The notes under the pieces were generated by a model, which saw only the letters and a list, made by a program, of their open reading frames with translations, was not told where the DNA came from and searched no databases. The translations under genes and the position numbers were made by a program. A stretch of 64,000 nucleotides of DNA from Cocos nucifera (Eukaryota; Streptophyta; Magnoliopsida; Arecales; Arecaceae): contig QRFJ01004951.1 in NCBI GenBank assembly GCA_006176705.1, positions 124,001-188,000 of the forward strand, written 5' to 3'. Positions within the stretch are counted from its first letter, which is position 1. Each line of letters opens with the position of its first letter. This document shows, one piece after another, positions 48,948 through 61,860 of this stretch.

Positions 48948-50652
48948 ATGGCACCGAAATGCCATCTAGCTTTCACCCCTGCCCCTCGATGGGTTATGCA
49001 TAGTTCAGCATCTAAGGAGCAATCAGAGTATACTCTGTCCACCTTGGCATCGACTGCTCAGGGACCTCCACCATCGGCATCTACTCTATCGATGGCATGT
49101 ACTCCACTGACAGCTGAGCCTCTACTGTCGTCCATATCTGAGGCACATGTTACTACGCAGGCATCTGAGTATACGTTTTTATTATATTAGCATAACTTTA
49201 TTTTTTATGTAGTATTTGTACACTTATATATTTGCATAACGTATTTGCATTATAGGTGCATCATCCAGTCAAACATTTCATGGTCCCACACATATGGTAC
49301 ACGTGTAGAACCATCAGCATCAGGTGATGGTCTATTACAATGTGAAGGGGAGGTCGGTAGGGGAGACCGTGCGGGAGATGCATTCCTTTTTTGGAGTGCT
49401 TATGAGGTGGTCGGACATCATTTCCATAGAGTCCAGAGACTAGCATTTGATGGATGCTACCGTCAGAGATTGGGTATGGGAGGAGATATGGGTAAGTACG
49501 CACATCTTAGTTATATTTATGCATTTTATATGTTTACACTATATATGTTTGATTAGAATAATTTTATAACTAATTTTTAATAAATTTGTGCAGAGAGGAT
49601 ATGACTTTTTCGATCACGAGAGGGCTCGAGATGCCTAACTGAAGAAGATCAGAGAGTTGTACCAGGGTTATAAGGTCAAGCTCCATAGAGGATGGCTCGA
49701 GCACCGATGAGACACTCCGAAGGAGCTTGTTCTCTGGATACAGGACTGTCCTCCGAGTCAGTGGGAGAGGATGGTTAGACATTGGAGGAGCCAAGAGTTT
49801 AAGGTAAAATTCCTAGCTTTTAAATTTTTCAATACGCTTAAAATTTTATTTAAATATTTTTCAAATATTTATTATATATTTGAATACTTGTTAGGCTACC
49901 TTCCATCAGAACCGGAAGAACCATGCAGCCCAGGAGTATACGCATACTCTAGGCTGCGAGTTTATGGTCAGTCATGTGCATAGAGAGGTAATTAATTCTA
50001 AATCTTACTAGATAAATTAAATTAATATTTTTTATCATCTTTCTGATAAATTTATTCTTTATTATAATGGATGAGAGATAGAGTGATGCCCAACCATAGC
50101 GAGATCTTCCGATCCAGCCATACGAACAAGATGGACAGACCGATGAATGCCACGATCGGGCATATTTTTGTAAGTATTAAATATATTAGTATATATGATT
50201 AGTATTATAGCATTTCTTATAAAATTTTATTTTAATTTATAATTACAGGATCAGTTAGATGCGCTCGCGAGTGAGGGCCCATATACCTCTGGGTCCCATG
50301 ACCATCTGCCTCAGGTCTTGGGGTTTAAGCACTCTAGGAGGATCCGAGTAAGCTCGGACACACGTCGATGAGCTACTGTTCTGAGGTAAGCATCTCCTCA
50401 CAGAATTTCAGTGTCGACAGTCGGGAGAAGCTTAAGGAGGCATTGACATGGGTAGATCATGCTGCAATGCGGGCAGATCGGATTGAGGAGCACGCATCTC
50501 ATCTAGAGGGCATCGTGAGAGATATGATGTCGATGCTCTGCATGTGTTTTGGAGTCACGAGCTTTGAGGATATGTTGGCCCGCATTCCAACTCCGGCTTC
50601 GGCTCCAGGTGATGACGACAATGACGATGATGTAGATTTAGGAGATTTTTGA
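48948..50652 (+). pseudogene. CACTA-associated protein (PF03004, plant transposase Ptta/En/Spm family), multi-exon, decayed
   Basis: Companion protein of CACTA elements, thought to bind the subterminal repeats. Probable exons: 48948-49168 (MAPKCHLAFTPAPRWV, Ser/Thr/Pro-rich), 49256-49491 (REMHSFFGVLMRWSDIIS, VRDWVWEEI), 49594-49803 (YDFFDHERARDA, ELYQGYKVKLH, PPSQWERMVRHWRSQEF), 49895-49987 (FHQNRKNHAAQEYTHTLGC), 50082-50169 (PNHSEIFRSSHTNKMDRPMN), 50249-50652 (QLDALASEGPYTSGSHD, coiled coil, acidic DDDNDDDVDLGDF end). Each exon has GT/AG borders. Stops occur in exons 2, 3 and 6, and exon 1 joins exon 2 out of frame. Confidence 0.75.
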
Positions 50653-50856
50653 TGTATTTTATTTTTTTGAAAATATTATAATAAATTTTATTCGATAATA
50701 AAATTTTAGTATTTTAGAATAATTTTTATGTTTATATATTTTTTTATATTATATATCTATATTTATTAGATAAAATATATAAAAAAATAAAAATTTTATT
50801 TTTTTAATTATTCAAGATCTATGGTAGTGATTTTATAATCACTGCTATATCCATGC
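50653..50856. other. CACTA element B between gene end and nested element C
   Basis: AT-rich 3' region of the gene, then the first repeat of the right subterminal array (GATCTATGGTAGTGATTTTA, 50817-50836). Interrupted by element C at 50857. Confidence 0.6.
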
Positions 50857-52484
50857 TGATAAGAGTGCGATATTATCGTTAAAATACCATGTTTATCAGT
50901 TTAATCTGACTTCTTAAAAATACGTAGATAGTAGTAAGTCGGATCGAATCCATAGAGAAGGTAGTATTTTTAGATTTAAAATCTTTAATTTTAAAAAAGA
51001 AAAGAAAAGAAAAGAGTTTTAAAATCAAAAGTGAAGTCGAAAAATAAAAAATAAAAATTAAAAGGTGCAGGAATTTAAACTTGGTACTAATATCTTCTGG
51101 TTAGATCTTAGGATCTACTTGCAATAAAATAAAAAATAATAATTAAAGTGTAGAAATTAAATTACAACAAAAATAAAGAGCTGAAATTAAAGTATAAAAA
51201 ATAAAATTTTTATTAATTAAAATTTTAAAATTTAAATACATAAAATTTTTAAAAAAATTAAATAAAATAGCCTGATCTTTGATCTTGGATCGGCATTGGT
51301 AGAAAGATGGTGTAGAAGTCCAGCTTTTCTTCTCGGCATTCGTTGCTTTGAAGCAGTCTCTAATTCAAAGTCTAGCTTCATCTTATACCAAAGTTTCACT
51401 TTGACCAAAGATTATGAATTTTGGGGGCCTGAGGTCTTATTTATAGAGCTAGGAGGATTCGAGAGTTTTCTTCTAGGCAATGTGGGATGAAGAGCCTTTT
51501 TAATCATCAAAATATGAAGAAATTCGAGTAAAATTTGGATTAAAAAGAGTCTTGAACAAATTTTGTTGAAGTCTAGTAAAATCTAGCCATTTAATAGGAA
51601 TTCAATGGATCAAAAATTATCAAAATCGAATGTATATCAGTCCAGATCAGGTCGGATTAAATTCTGGCCATTGATTGCATATTGATGGAGAAAATCTGAC
51701 CGCTGATCGTGCGTTGGGAGTCCTGATCACCGTTGGGAGCATTCTATACCATTGGATCATCTTCTAGGTTGAGCACTACCGTCGAATGGCGATCCACGTG
51801 TAGTTTGAAGTAGAAAATTTTCTCCACCGTTCGATCTTGACTGCAATCAACCAGAGCCGCACGATCGTGCAATTACTGTTCTCATGGACTGCGTGGACTG
51901 GATGCACTGCACATCGTAATGAATCAATGCCTCCTGTCATTGAGTGAAAAGTTCAAAATGCCCTATGAGCTATGATAGATTTTCTATGAACCCTTTAAGG
52001 ATCTAGGTCCACCACGTGTCGCTCCATGATTCATCGATTTCTACTGAGCTGACGGTCCACGCTTGGATCATGGACTGGCTGATGGCTTCCGTGGTTGAGT
52101 CGACTTGCATGACTGGCTTGGTGCACTGGGTTCGTCGGCTTGGCTCAGTGCGTTTGGATGCACCGATTGATATGGCACGGCGGCTTGAGCCGTATGTTAT
52201 TTTTTATTTAATTTTTATTTATTTTATTTCTTTAAAAATTCATATCTTCTTCATTTTAGATTCATTTTGTGCAAAACTTATTTTGTTATGGTAAAAAAAA
52301 TAAGCTCTTTCTATTGATTATAAAATTTTATTTTTAAATTTTTATTATTTTTTAATCAATTTTTTTAATTAATAAAAATATTAATTTCTTAAAAATATAT
52401 ATAAATTGATCATTAATTCTTAAAAATTAATATAAATTAATTGATAAATTAATACTTTTATTGATGAATTTATGGTACTTATCA
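50857..52484 (-). repeat. 3' LTR of element C
   Basis: 1628 bases. A minus-strand TATAAATA box at 51438-51445 is shared with the other LTR (58589-58596). Confidence 0.9.
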
Positions 52485-52501
52485 CACCCTCTAACTTAAG
52501 C
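52485..52501 (-). other. Polypurine tract region of element C
   Basis: Minus-strand GCTTAAGTTAGAGGGTG abutting TGATAAG; a worn form of the AAGCTTAAGTTTGGGGGTG tract typical of Athila/Tat elements. Confidence 0.65.
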
Positions 52502-54032
52502 TTTGCTCATCCTCGAGTAAAGAAAGAATTTAGTTTTAAATATCTTTTAACTTTAGAGTTTCAAATTTTACCTAAGCAGTTTTCAAAATGGCCATTGATA
52601 TTCAGTAGAGCTTAAGTGAGACATATCATTGGGATATTAATACTTATCAATAGAAAAATTAAGTAAAGAATATTAAATTTTTCTAAACTTTTTTAAATTA
52701 TCCCATCTTTATCTCTGATTTGTCTAAACTTTCATATAGGCAAGTGTATTGCTACTTCCGCCCTTTATTTATTGATTTTTATTTTCACATTACTCACTTT
52801 TTGATGCGAATATCATTACTTACTTAGGCAATGGGATCCGGTTACTCGATGAAAAACTAATTTTTTTTTTAAACGTTGTATCACTATTGAGTGTCTTAAC
52901 CCATTAAGCTTTCTATTTGATCCATGTAGCGAGTCTTGGGCCAATAACTCCCAAACCAGTTGGCTTTAGAGCACTAGGTATAGAATACCCCTCGGACTTA
53001 TTAGCTCGAATCAAACAGGCTACGAGTTAAGACTAGCTTTACAATGAGCTTCTTTGCCCTTCCCACCTTTTGATGCAAATCTCAATGCTTGCTTAGGCAA
53101 AGAGGCCCGGTTTCTCAGTGAAAAGTACTTAAAAATTATTTTATTAAAATAAATTTTTTATATGAAGAAACGTATGGTTATCCTACATAAGCCCATAAAA
53201 AGTAAATTTTTCTTTGATGTTAGTAGAAAAAATTAGAAATGCTCAAAGAAAAAACTTTTTATGTTCTAGACTTAACTCTTTATTGAATTTTCTTAATACT
53301 TGATTCCTTAATATCTCACAGATTCTCTGATCTGTGCATCATTTTCTTTTTTAAAATGCTTAGTTTAATTCGATTCTTAAGCATAATCAAGTGTCTAAAT
53401 ACTAAATACTAACTTTTCAAGGACTTAAAATTTTAAAATTTTTATTTTTCTTTCTCTCAACTTAATCAACATTGTCCTCAATGGAGGAAAAAAAATAAAG
53501 GATGTAATAAAGAAAATGAAAGAATACACCTGACTCAGTATATTTTTGGTCTAGCACATGCCTTTGAAAATTTAAGCTCTTCCTCCAACTTATTCAAATT
53601 GTCCTAAAAAGAAAATCAACTGAAAAGATAAATTAAATTAAAGAAAACTAAATATTGGGTTATCTCCCAACAAGCGCTAAGTTTATCATCTTTAGCTAGA
53701 CACAATGCAACTTACTATCTTATGTCAAATACTGGATTGACAAATTCTAATGGTTTTGGATTGCCAATCTTAAGAAGATAATTTCTTATCCCTTTATTGA
53801 TATATTCATTATTAATTAGGAGAACATAATTTGTGACCCCATTCTCAGACCCATGTTTATTAAGAATTTTTTCTATTTGTTCTTCTAAAATGCTTATGAA
53901 TTAAGTTTTTATATTAGGAGTTAAGTTTAATGTGATGGGTACTAGAAGGGTGACTAAAGGTGATTTTAATTTTGGAGGTAAATTAATATGATCTTGTTTA
54001 AATAACTCCATTGACTCTTCATTACATGCCTC
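52502..54032 (-). other. Non-coding 3' internal region of element C
   Basis: No supported gene. It contains the phrase GGGTTATCTCCCAACAAGCG (53657-53676), which I know from many plant gypsy 3' regions. Pol should lie upstream of this and is absent. Confidence 0.55.
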
Positions 54033-55199
54033 TTAATTTTTGTAAGAAGAACCAGCTTCTATGGTTGAAGAAAATAGGACATTAGGTTTATAAGTCTCGG
54101 ATAAATCATCTATTCTCTTTTTTCCTATGTCTATCTCATTTAAACTGGAACTAGCATCAGTACTAGTTCCTGGCTCGGATTCTTCTATGCAGTTAGCTTC
54201 AGTACTAACCTGTTCCTCTAGGTGTATCCTATGTTGAACTATGGAAGGGGTTATTCTTTTAATGTCTGCCATGGTCCAGCCTATTGCTTCTCGATTTTCT
54301 CTTAAGATCGCTAATAATTCCTCCTCTTGGTTAGGATTCAAGTCTGATACAATAATTATAGGCAAGATTTTCTTTGAACCTAAATATACATACTTGAGGT
54401 GCTTAGGGAGGGGTTTCAACTCTACTTTGGGTGCCTCTTCTTTTGATGACTTGGGTGATAATTTAATCATTTCTATGAGTGGTTCAATGGGAGGCTCCCT
54501 TTGGCCATTTTTATTATCTATCTTATCTAGGTTCTCATATTCATGGGTTGGCCAGATACTAGATTCAAGATTGACATCCTCATCGCTAATGTCTATGGGT
54601 TCATAAACTTTATCTTGGATTATACTTACATTAGCATGCTTGGTAGATTTCTGTTTCAAATTGAAAATATTCAGCTCGATAGTCATATTTCCAAAAGACA
54701 GTTTCATAAGTCCATTCTGACAATTGATTTCAGCATTAGCAGTAGCTAGAAATGGTCTTCCTAAAATCACTGGAATTTAACCCTTAGGATTTGATATTGG
54801 CTTAGTCTCTAAAATGACAAAATCAATTGAAAAGATAAAATTTCCAATCTTAATCAAAATATCTTCTACCATTCCCTTGGGGATCCTAAAAGATCGATCT
54901 GCTAATTGTAATGTAATCCCTATTGGCTGAAGCTTTCCCAATCCTAATTGCTTATAAACTGAATAGGGCAAAATATTTACACTAGCCCCTAAATCAAGTA
55001 ACGCCTTCTCAATGTGGGTTTCTCTTATGACACATGAAATTGTTGGAGACCCTAGGTCCTTATACTTTATAGGTATATGACTTAACAAATATGAATTCAC
55101 ACTTACTGCTAGGAAAGCTCTCTTTGGTACATTAGTCATCTTTTTCTTGGTGTAAAGATCTTTTAAGAATTTGGCATAAGTCGAAACTTGTTGGATCAT
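54033..55199 (-). pseudogene. Protease and RT-linker region of element C
   Basis: Retropepsin-type site DLGASVNILP (Asp protease, Leu for Thr at the second position) at about 54986-54957, with LADRSFRIPKGMVEDILIKI after it and ILGRPFLATANAEINCQNG just past a single stop at 54780. The linker then reaches NREAIGWTMADIKRITPSI, which normally leads into reverse transcriptase; instead unrelated acidic sequence follows from about 54240 and ends at 54033. Confidence 0.8.
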
Positions 55200-56852
55200 A
55201 TCTAGTAGAGGAATATTTACTTGAACTTACTTAAATACCTCTAACATTTTGTCTAAATGTCCTAATTATTTATTAGACCTTAATCGATTCGGAAAAGGAG
55301 CTCTAGAGATTGTGGGCATCTGGTTTGATGCACTATCAGTTTTAGGAGCTTGAGTTTGTAGGATAGATTATTCATTAGGTGGCTCAACAGACTCAGCACT
55401 CAAGTCTTCTCTAGTGTCAGGTGTATTTACCTTATTATCCACTTATTTTTCTGATCTCAAGGAATGAATAGCATTAACTTGATTAACCTGGTTTCCTTGA
55501 GATGGTCTATCATTCTGATTCCTTGGGTTGGGCTCAAGTTGGCTAGGTAGCCTACCTCATTCATGTTTACTTATAGTAGATGCTAGCTGACTCACTTGCA
55601 TTTCTAAGCGGGCTATGGCTTGAGAATTTGAATTCAGAATTTGGCCCGTGATTTGCATGAAATTGCTTAAGGTGGCATTAGTGTCAGCATTAGATTTGGC
55701 TAGGGCTTCCAGGCTTTTCTTTAAAGAACTAAGTTTCTTTTCATTAATATTAAAGTCTGGTGGTGGCAGGGTGTTTATCATAGGATTAGGCCTTAGGTTC
55801 TGCTAATTGAAACTTGAATTGCCTACATTTGGATTTTATGACCATGAAAAATTTGGATGATTCCTCCAACCTAGGTTATAAGTGGGTGCATAGGGATTGT
55901 TCAACAGTCTCTGATATGTGACATTCACTTGTGCACATCTATTATCTAATTGGTTCATTGGAAGAGGACATTCCTCAAGGACATGGTCTGGTGCATTGCA
56001 CTCGTTGCATATGAGTGCAGACACTTGGTTCACACTAGCTCGTCTCTGAAGTTCTAAGGCCTCTAACCTACGTGTCAAAGTTGTAATTTTGGCTTCTGCA
56101 GCTAGGAAGGTTTGAATTTGGTATATTCCACCTCTTGAAGGTGTGGATTTTTCTGGTTCCCTAGTTGTTTTCCATTGTAAATTTTCTTAGCTAGGTCTTC
56201 TAGAAATTGCCAGGCTTCATTTGGTTCTTTGTACATAAATTGTCCCTGGCACATGGACTCTAACATTGTTTGAAAATTTGAATCTAACTCTTCATAAATT
56301 ATTTGGCATAGCCTCCAAGTTTCTATTCCATGGTGTGGGCATTGGGTCAGAGGTTCTTGAATCGGTCGAAGTATTTCCAAAATAATTCACTAGCTAGTTG
56401 ATAGAATTAGTTTATTTCATTTCTAATTCTAGCTATTTTATGATAAGACAAATAATTTTTTAAGAGTATTCTCACAAAGCCCTCCCAGGTCGTGATAGAT
56501 TAATTTGGAAGACTATAAAGCCACTTTTTGGCATTATCCTTAAGGAAAAATTGATTAATCTTAGTTTGATTTCATCCTCTGACAATTATTGTAGTTTCAT
56601 GGTTGCACAAACCTCTTCAAATTCCCTAATGAATATATATACATTCTTTATTCTCATGAATTTTGGAAGCATGTTAATGATTTGAGGTTTAATTTCAAAG
56701 TTGTTTGCTATGGGTTGGGGCAACCTGATGCAAGAGGATTGGACGAAACCAATTGGATAACATAAGTCCTTAAGGGTTTGAGGCTGAGGCTGATTTGCTA
56801 AATCCATTGTGGATGTTGAGGTTATAGGATTTGAAATAGGAACTAAATCCAT
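55200..56852 (-). pseudogene. gag of element C, decayed
   Basis: Starts near 56852 (MDLVPISNPITSTSTMDLAN) and runs through SSCIRLPQPIANNFEIKPQI, MLPKFMRIKNVYIF, REFEEVCATMKLQ, EAWQFLEDLAKKIYNGKQLG and a partial zinc-finger-like CNECNAPDHVLEECP near 56000. The SSCI-LP / FEIKP-II-MLP-F pattern is Athila-like. Open blocks 56852-56586, 56380-56102, 56078-55836 and 55781-55557 are separated by stops and frame changes. Confidence 0.75.
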
Positions 56853-57980
56853 TTACATGGATATTGGAGAATTTACTATATTCTCAGTGTCCTCAATCTT
56901 TTTTTTTAATTTAATTTTATTTTTTTTAACTCTTTTTTTTAAGTTCTAAGTTAATTCAACCTTTTCATACCCTAGGACAACGATGCAACATAACTTTCCG
57001 TTATGCCATGGCAACCTTATGTCAGGGCAATAGAGATTGAAAAAACCTAAAATAATTTTTTTTATTTTTAAATAAGTTTCAAATAAATTAATCCTAACCT
57101 AAGATCAGTCTATACCTAGACAGCTCCTAACTATTCCAAGTCAGCCTTCGAGCACTCTAAGTGTAGGATCAGCCAATCAATTGGCCAGATAAGTGTAAGA
57201 TTGGTGGGAGTCCTTCTATTGCTTACCTTAGATACCAATTGTACTTGGCCAAGTAAGCTAACGAAATCAATTAGAAATCACCTTTCTTCGGGCCCAGTCG
57301 TCCCTGAATCACTTTTCTAGACACCAGCCAAATTAACTAACCCTAATCTAGTTCAACTCTTAGAGTTTCTTGTCCTATTGAGCTCGAGCTCTTAGGGCTG
57401 ATGTCTAATTGATTTTAAAATTAAAGGTTTAGGTCAATGCAGGATGTTGGTTGGTTGTTTGTGGGCCAAAGAAGGGTAATCAAATCCCCACTTTATCTTA
57501 ATTAATTAGATTGTGCCTTTAATTTGGTTTAATATGAATATGCACAAAAAATTTTCAATCAAAGGGTTCTATGCAATTTAAACTAGATGCATGTAACTAA
57601 TTGAATTCTGAAAGGCTTATCTTGCCTTCAGCAATCATTCAAAAAAATAAAAATAAAAATAAAACTAATATGATGCATGCTCTAAACAGTTAGGATTTTT
57701 AATTTTATCATGAGATTTTTAATTAGATTTAAGTGGATATATTTTTTTTAAATTTAATTTAAAAATAAATAAATAAATAAATAAAAGGACTAGGATTAGG
57801 ATTGATCTCACCAAGCAAAACTAAATGATTTATTCCTTGCCCTGGTGCTTTTTGTTCTTTAATCTCTTTTTCTGTAAAATAAAAAAAAGTTAGCAAGCAA
57901 TATTTATAAGAAAATAAAAATTTTATTTATAATTTATTTATAGAAAAATCAAAGAGATAAAAAATTTAATGTCCATGCCT
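56853..57980 (-). other. Untranslated leader of element C
   Basis: No coding signal. A short AAATA microsatellite lies at 57765-57785. Confidence 0.55.
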
Positions 57981-57998
57981 TGCCCAGCAATGACGCTA
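57981..57998 (-). other. Primer-binding site of element C, tRNA-Asp type
   Basis: Minus-strand TAGCGTCATTGCTGGGCA, a worn match to TGGCGCCGTTGCCGGGGA, the complement of the plant tRNA-Asp 3' end used by Athila/Tat elements. It lies six bases inside the 5' LTR. Confidence 0.7.
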
Positions 57999-59603
57999 AA
58001 AACTTGATAAGAGCACGATGTTGTCGTTAAGACACCATATTTATCAATTTAATCCGACTTCTTAAAAATACATAGATAGCAGTGAGTCGGATCGAATCCA
58101 TGGGAAATGTAGTATTTTTAGATTTAAAATCTTTGATTTTTGAAAAAGAAAAGAAAAGAAAAGAGTTTTGAAATCAAAAGTGAAGTTGGAAAATAAAAAG
58201 CGAAAATTAAAAGGTGTAGGAATTTAAACTAGGTACTAAGATCTACTAGTTAGATCTTAGCATCTACTTGCAATAAAATAAGAAATAATAATTAAAGTAT
58301 AGAAATTAAATTGGAATAAAAATAAAGAGCTAAAATTAAAGTGCAAAAAATAAAATTTTTATTAATTAAAATTTTAGAATTTAAATATATAGAATTTAAA
58401 AAAAAAATAAAAATAAAATAGCCTGATCTCTGATCTTGGATCGGCATTGGCAGAAAGATGGTGTAGAAGTCCAGCACTTTTTCTCGATATCCATTGCTTT
58501 GAAGTAGTTTCTAATTCAAAGCTTAGCTTCATCTTGTACCAAAGCTTCACCTTGACCAAAGATTATGAATTTTAGAGACCCAGGGTCTTATTTATAGAGC
58601 TAGGAGGACTAGAGAGCTTTCTTCTAGGTAATGTGGGACAAAGAGCCTTTTTAATCATCAAAATATGAAGAAATCTGAGTAAAATTTGGATTAAAAAGAG
58701 TCTTGAACGAATTTTGTTGAAGTCTGGTGAAATCTAGCCATTCAATAGGAATTCAACAGATAAAAAATCATCAAAATTGGATGTGTATCAGTCTAGATCA
58801 GGTTGGATTAAATTCTAACCATTGATCACACATTGATGGAGAAAATTTGGCCGCTGATCGTGCGTTGGGAGTCCTGATCACCGTCGGGAGCATTCTGGAC
58901 CGTTGGATCATCTTCTGGGTTGAGCGCTACCGTCGGATGGCGATCTGCGATAGTTTGAAGTAGGAAATTCCCTCCATCGTCTGATCTTGACCGCAATCAA
59001 TCAGAGCCGCACGATTGCATAATTATTATTCCCATGGACCACGTGGACCAGATGCATTGCACACCGTAATGAATCAATGCCTCCTATCATCGAGTGAAAA
59101 GTCTAAAATGCCTTGTGAGTCGTGATAGATTTTTTGTGAATCTTTTAAGGGTCTAGATCCACCACGTGTCGCTTCGTGATTCGTCGATTCTGCTGAGCTG
59201 GCAGTTCACGCCTGGATCATGGACCGGCTAATGGCTTTCGTAGCTGAGTCGACTTGCATGGCTAGCTTGGTGCGCTGGCTTCGTCAGCTTGGCTCAGTGC
59301 GTTTGGATGCACCGACTATATGGCATGACGGCTTGAGCCATATGTTATTTTTCATTTAATTTTTATTTATTTTATTTTTTTAAAAATTCATATCTTCTTT
59401 GTTTTAGCTTCATTTTGTGCAAAATTTATTTTATTATGATAAAAAAAATAAGCTCTTTCTATTGATTATAAAATTTTATTTTTAAATTTTTATTATTTTT
59501 TAATTAATAAAAATATTAATTTCTCAAAAATATATATAAATTGATCATTAATTCTTAAAAATTAATATGAATTAATTGATAAATTAATACTTTTATTGAT
59601 GAA

Positions 59604-61507
59604 TGATGCATGCTAATCTATATCCATGGCAAGTGCATCAGTCGATCAAGTAATAAAGTAAATGAGTAAAGTATCATCCCTAGAGGATTGAAAAATAAGT
59701 GCTGAAAAGCTCTTTCCTATGCTTTATTTAGAAGATCGATTTATGAGAATAAAAAATTAAAGAATAAAATAAAAAAAATAATTAAAAATTTTAAGAAAAT
59801 AGAGAGAGTATAATTATTAAGGTTTTAAACTTAAGAGTAATGGGTTACTAAGGCAATCGGTTCGCCAACTCAGTCAATACAATATTCAGATTATTAGATT
59901 AATTTTATTTCATATGACGGTGGAGTCTCCTAATTTATTTACTATCCTTTGGTTCGGGCATAGCAAAACTATCAATATTTATTAATTATTCTTTGATCTA
60001 GGTATAATTTAAATAAATATTAATGTATTAAGTTTTATGAAACCCTCTAATTAAAATACGCTACGTCCAAAGCGCACTAAAATTCCCACATGCATATGAA
60101 TTCTAATTTGATTCATAATATAAGGTATATAATTAAGAAGCAATAACATAGATGTACTTGGTCCGTAACATCTATGTTCATCAGATCAATTAGAAGATGG
60201 TCAGTAATCTAAAAGCATTAAGATCAGATTTATATACTTCTCATGAATAAAATTTAAAATTAAAAATAAATCATACTGAATATTGCATCAAAAGAGTGGC
60301 TACACCTTAGCCTTAGTAAAAAAAAATTTAGTTGATGTTAATAAGTTCAAAAATAGCAAATAAAATAAAAAGCATAAAGAAATTAGACTGTTTAATTGCT
60401 GAAATTTGTTGTCTGTCGCTCTTAGTATGGAGAACTTGGTGAAGAAGAAGAAGCTCCTTGATCACTGTTCTGATTGTCGGAAGAAAAAAATTAAAACTCC
60501 TTTTCTTTCTCTAAAAAATCTCTCTTCTCTTTCTACCTCTCTCCTCTCTTTCTCTTCTTTTTCTTTTTCTTTTTCTTTTTTTTACTGTCTCCCCTCTCTC
60601 TTCTTTTTTTTTTTTACTCTCCCTTCTTTTTTTTTTACGGCAACAGCAGGTAGCCCTTTATTTTTATAGACTAAGAGGAGTATTTCCCACCGAAATCCTC
60701 TTGAAATTAGGTTTAGAACTCTTAATATAAGTCAAATTAGGACTCTGAATAATTCTAACCATTGGATGTTGATCAAATGGTCCAAAAATTGCTTAAAAAT
60801 CCTTTAAAATTTTTTAGATCAAGTCAGAATTCATAGCAGCGGTCGGATCAACCATTAGATTGAATCTGGGTCGTCAGATAGCGCATAGGAAGGCTTCTGA
60901 TCTTTAGTTTAAAGTTTGGGATGAATCTCAGTCGTTGGATCTCGATCGGGAGCTGCGGATGCCATTCGTCAGCGCATGCATTTCGACCATCCGACCAAAT
61001 TTTAGTGAAAGGCACCCATCGGATCAGACAAAATTCTCAAATTGCCCTCTGTAGACCATGCGCGAGCCCGCTGTTACATGAACCGCCGCATTCTTCAGCC
61101 AATCGGAGCGTGCTTCTTCATGTGAAATTCTCGAAATGCCCTTAAATTGGTCCATCGTGCGCTGTGAAAAATGCTGACGTCAGCCTAGCGTCAGCGGGTC
61201 GGTTTGCTGAGCCAATTTTTCTGAATTGATTTGAACCGGACCGGCTCTCTTCTTTTTTTTTTTTTGAAATTCAATTTCGTCAACATTGCCGGACCGGCTC
61301 TTTTTTTTTTTTTTTTGAAATTCAATTTCGGACTCGTTTGAAGTCCGTTTTGCCTGAAATTTATTTCATCTAAATCAAAAAAATAAGATCTTTATATTGG
61401 TAGCCTTCTTTCCTACATAAAATTAATAAAAGTATCAATTTCTAAAGAAATGGATTAATTTATTTTATAATTTAATATTTTTATTAGTATATTTTTACCA
61501 CTTATTA
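59604..61507 (-). mobile_element. Solo LTR D of an Athila-like relative
   Basis: 1904 bases, TGATGCATGC...CTTATTA, flanked by the 5-bp duplication ATGAA (59599-59603, 61508-61512). The right end changed CA to TA. No internal genes and no second LTR. Its right 150 bases resemble the LTR end of C (ATAAGMTCTTTMTATTG phrase), so it is a related family. It includes CT-rich DNA at 60500-60640. Confidence 0.75.
61225..61335. repeat. Short direct repeat in solo LTR D
   Basis: CCGGACCGGCTC, a T-run and GAAATTCAATTTCG occur twice, at about 61227-61279 and 61289-61332. Confidence 0.8.
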
Positions 61508-61528
61508 ATGAATTTATGGTACTTATCA

Positions 61529-61860
61529 TGTGCCAACCGCTGCGATAGGTTTCTAGTGCAAATGGTGCCAATCGTTGCATTAGATCTATAGAAGCAGTTA
61601 GTAATCGTTGCCATAGGTAATCTATGACAGCAGTTACATAATCGCTGCCATAGGTAATCTATTGTAGCGGTTTATAAACCACTGCAATAGGCTATCTATG
61701 GCAGCGGTTCTAACAACTGCTGCAATAACCGCTGCCATTGAGCTACGGTGATGGCCGTAGTAGCCGCGGTTAGAAAATCGCTGTCATAGCCTATGATAGC
61801 GAGTTTTTGGGCTACAACAGCAGTTACGAACCGCTGCCGTAACCCTTTTTTGTAGTAGTG
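61529..61860. repeat. Right subterminal and terminal repeats of CACTA element B
   Basis: Dense AACCGCTGCCATAGG / AGCAGTTA repeats in both directions, ending TTTTTTGTAGTAGTG. Confidence 0.88.

Larger units (their letters stand above)
50857..61528 (-). mobile_element. Ty3/gypsy element C (Athila-like), gag-protease only, non-autonomous
   Basis: LTRs TGATAAG...CTTATCA at 50857-52484 and 58005-61528 (the latter with solo LTR D inside). Minus-strand order: primer site for tRNA-Asp, gag, aspartic protease, start of the RT linker, then non-coding DNA and polypurine tract. Reverse transcriptase, RNase H and integrase are missing after about 54240. Flanks CATGC and TGTGC form at best an imperfect target duplication. 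Confidence 0.85.
58005..61528 (-). repeat. 5' LTR of element C, interrupted by solo LTR D
   Basis: 58005-59603 plus 61513-61528 correspond to 50857-52484, about 1615 bases together. The two LTRs are close to 90% alike by eye, with mostly transition differences. Confidence 0.88.
45876..61860. mobile_element. CACTA (En/Spm) DNA transposon B, split by element C
   Basis: Ends CACTACTACAAAAA (45876-45889) and TTTTTTGTAGTAGTG (61846-61860), with a 3-bp duplication ATT on both sides (45873-45875, 61861-61863). Subterminal repeats of AGCGGTTA / CTGCCATAGG type line both ends. Without the nested retroelement (50857-61528) the element is about 5.3 kb. It has a PF03004-like gene but no recognisable TNPD-type transposase, so it was probably mobilised by a relative. 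Confidence 0.92.
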
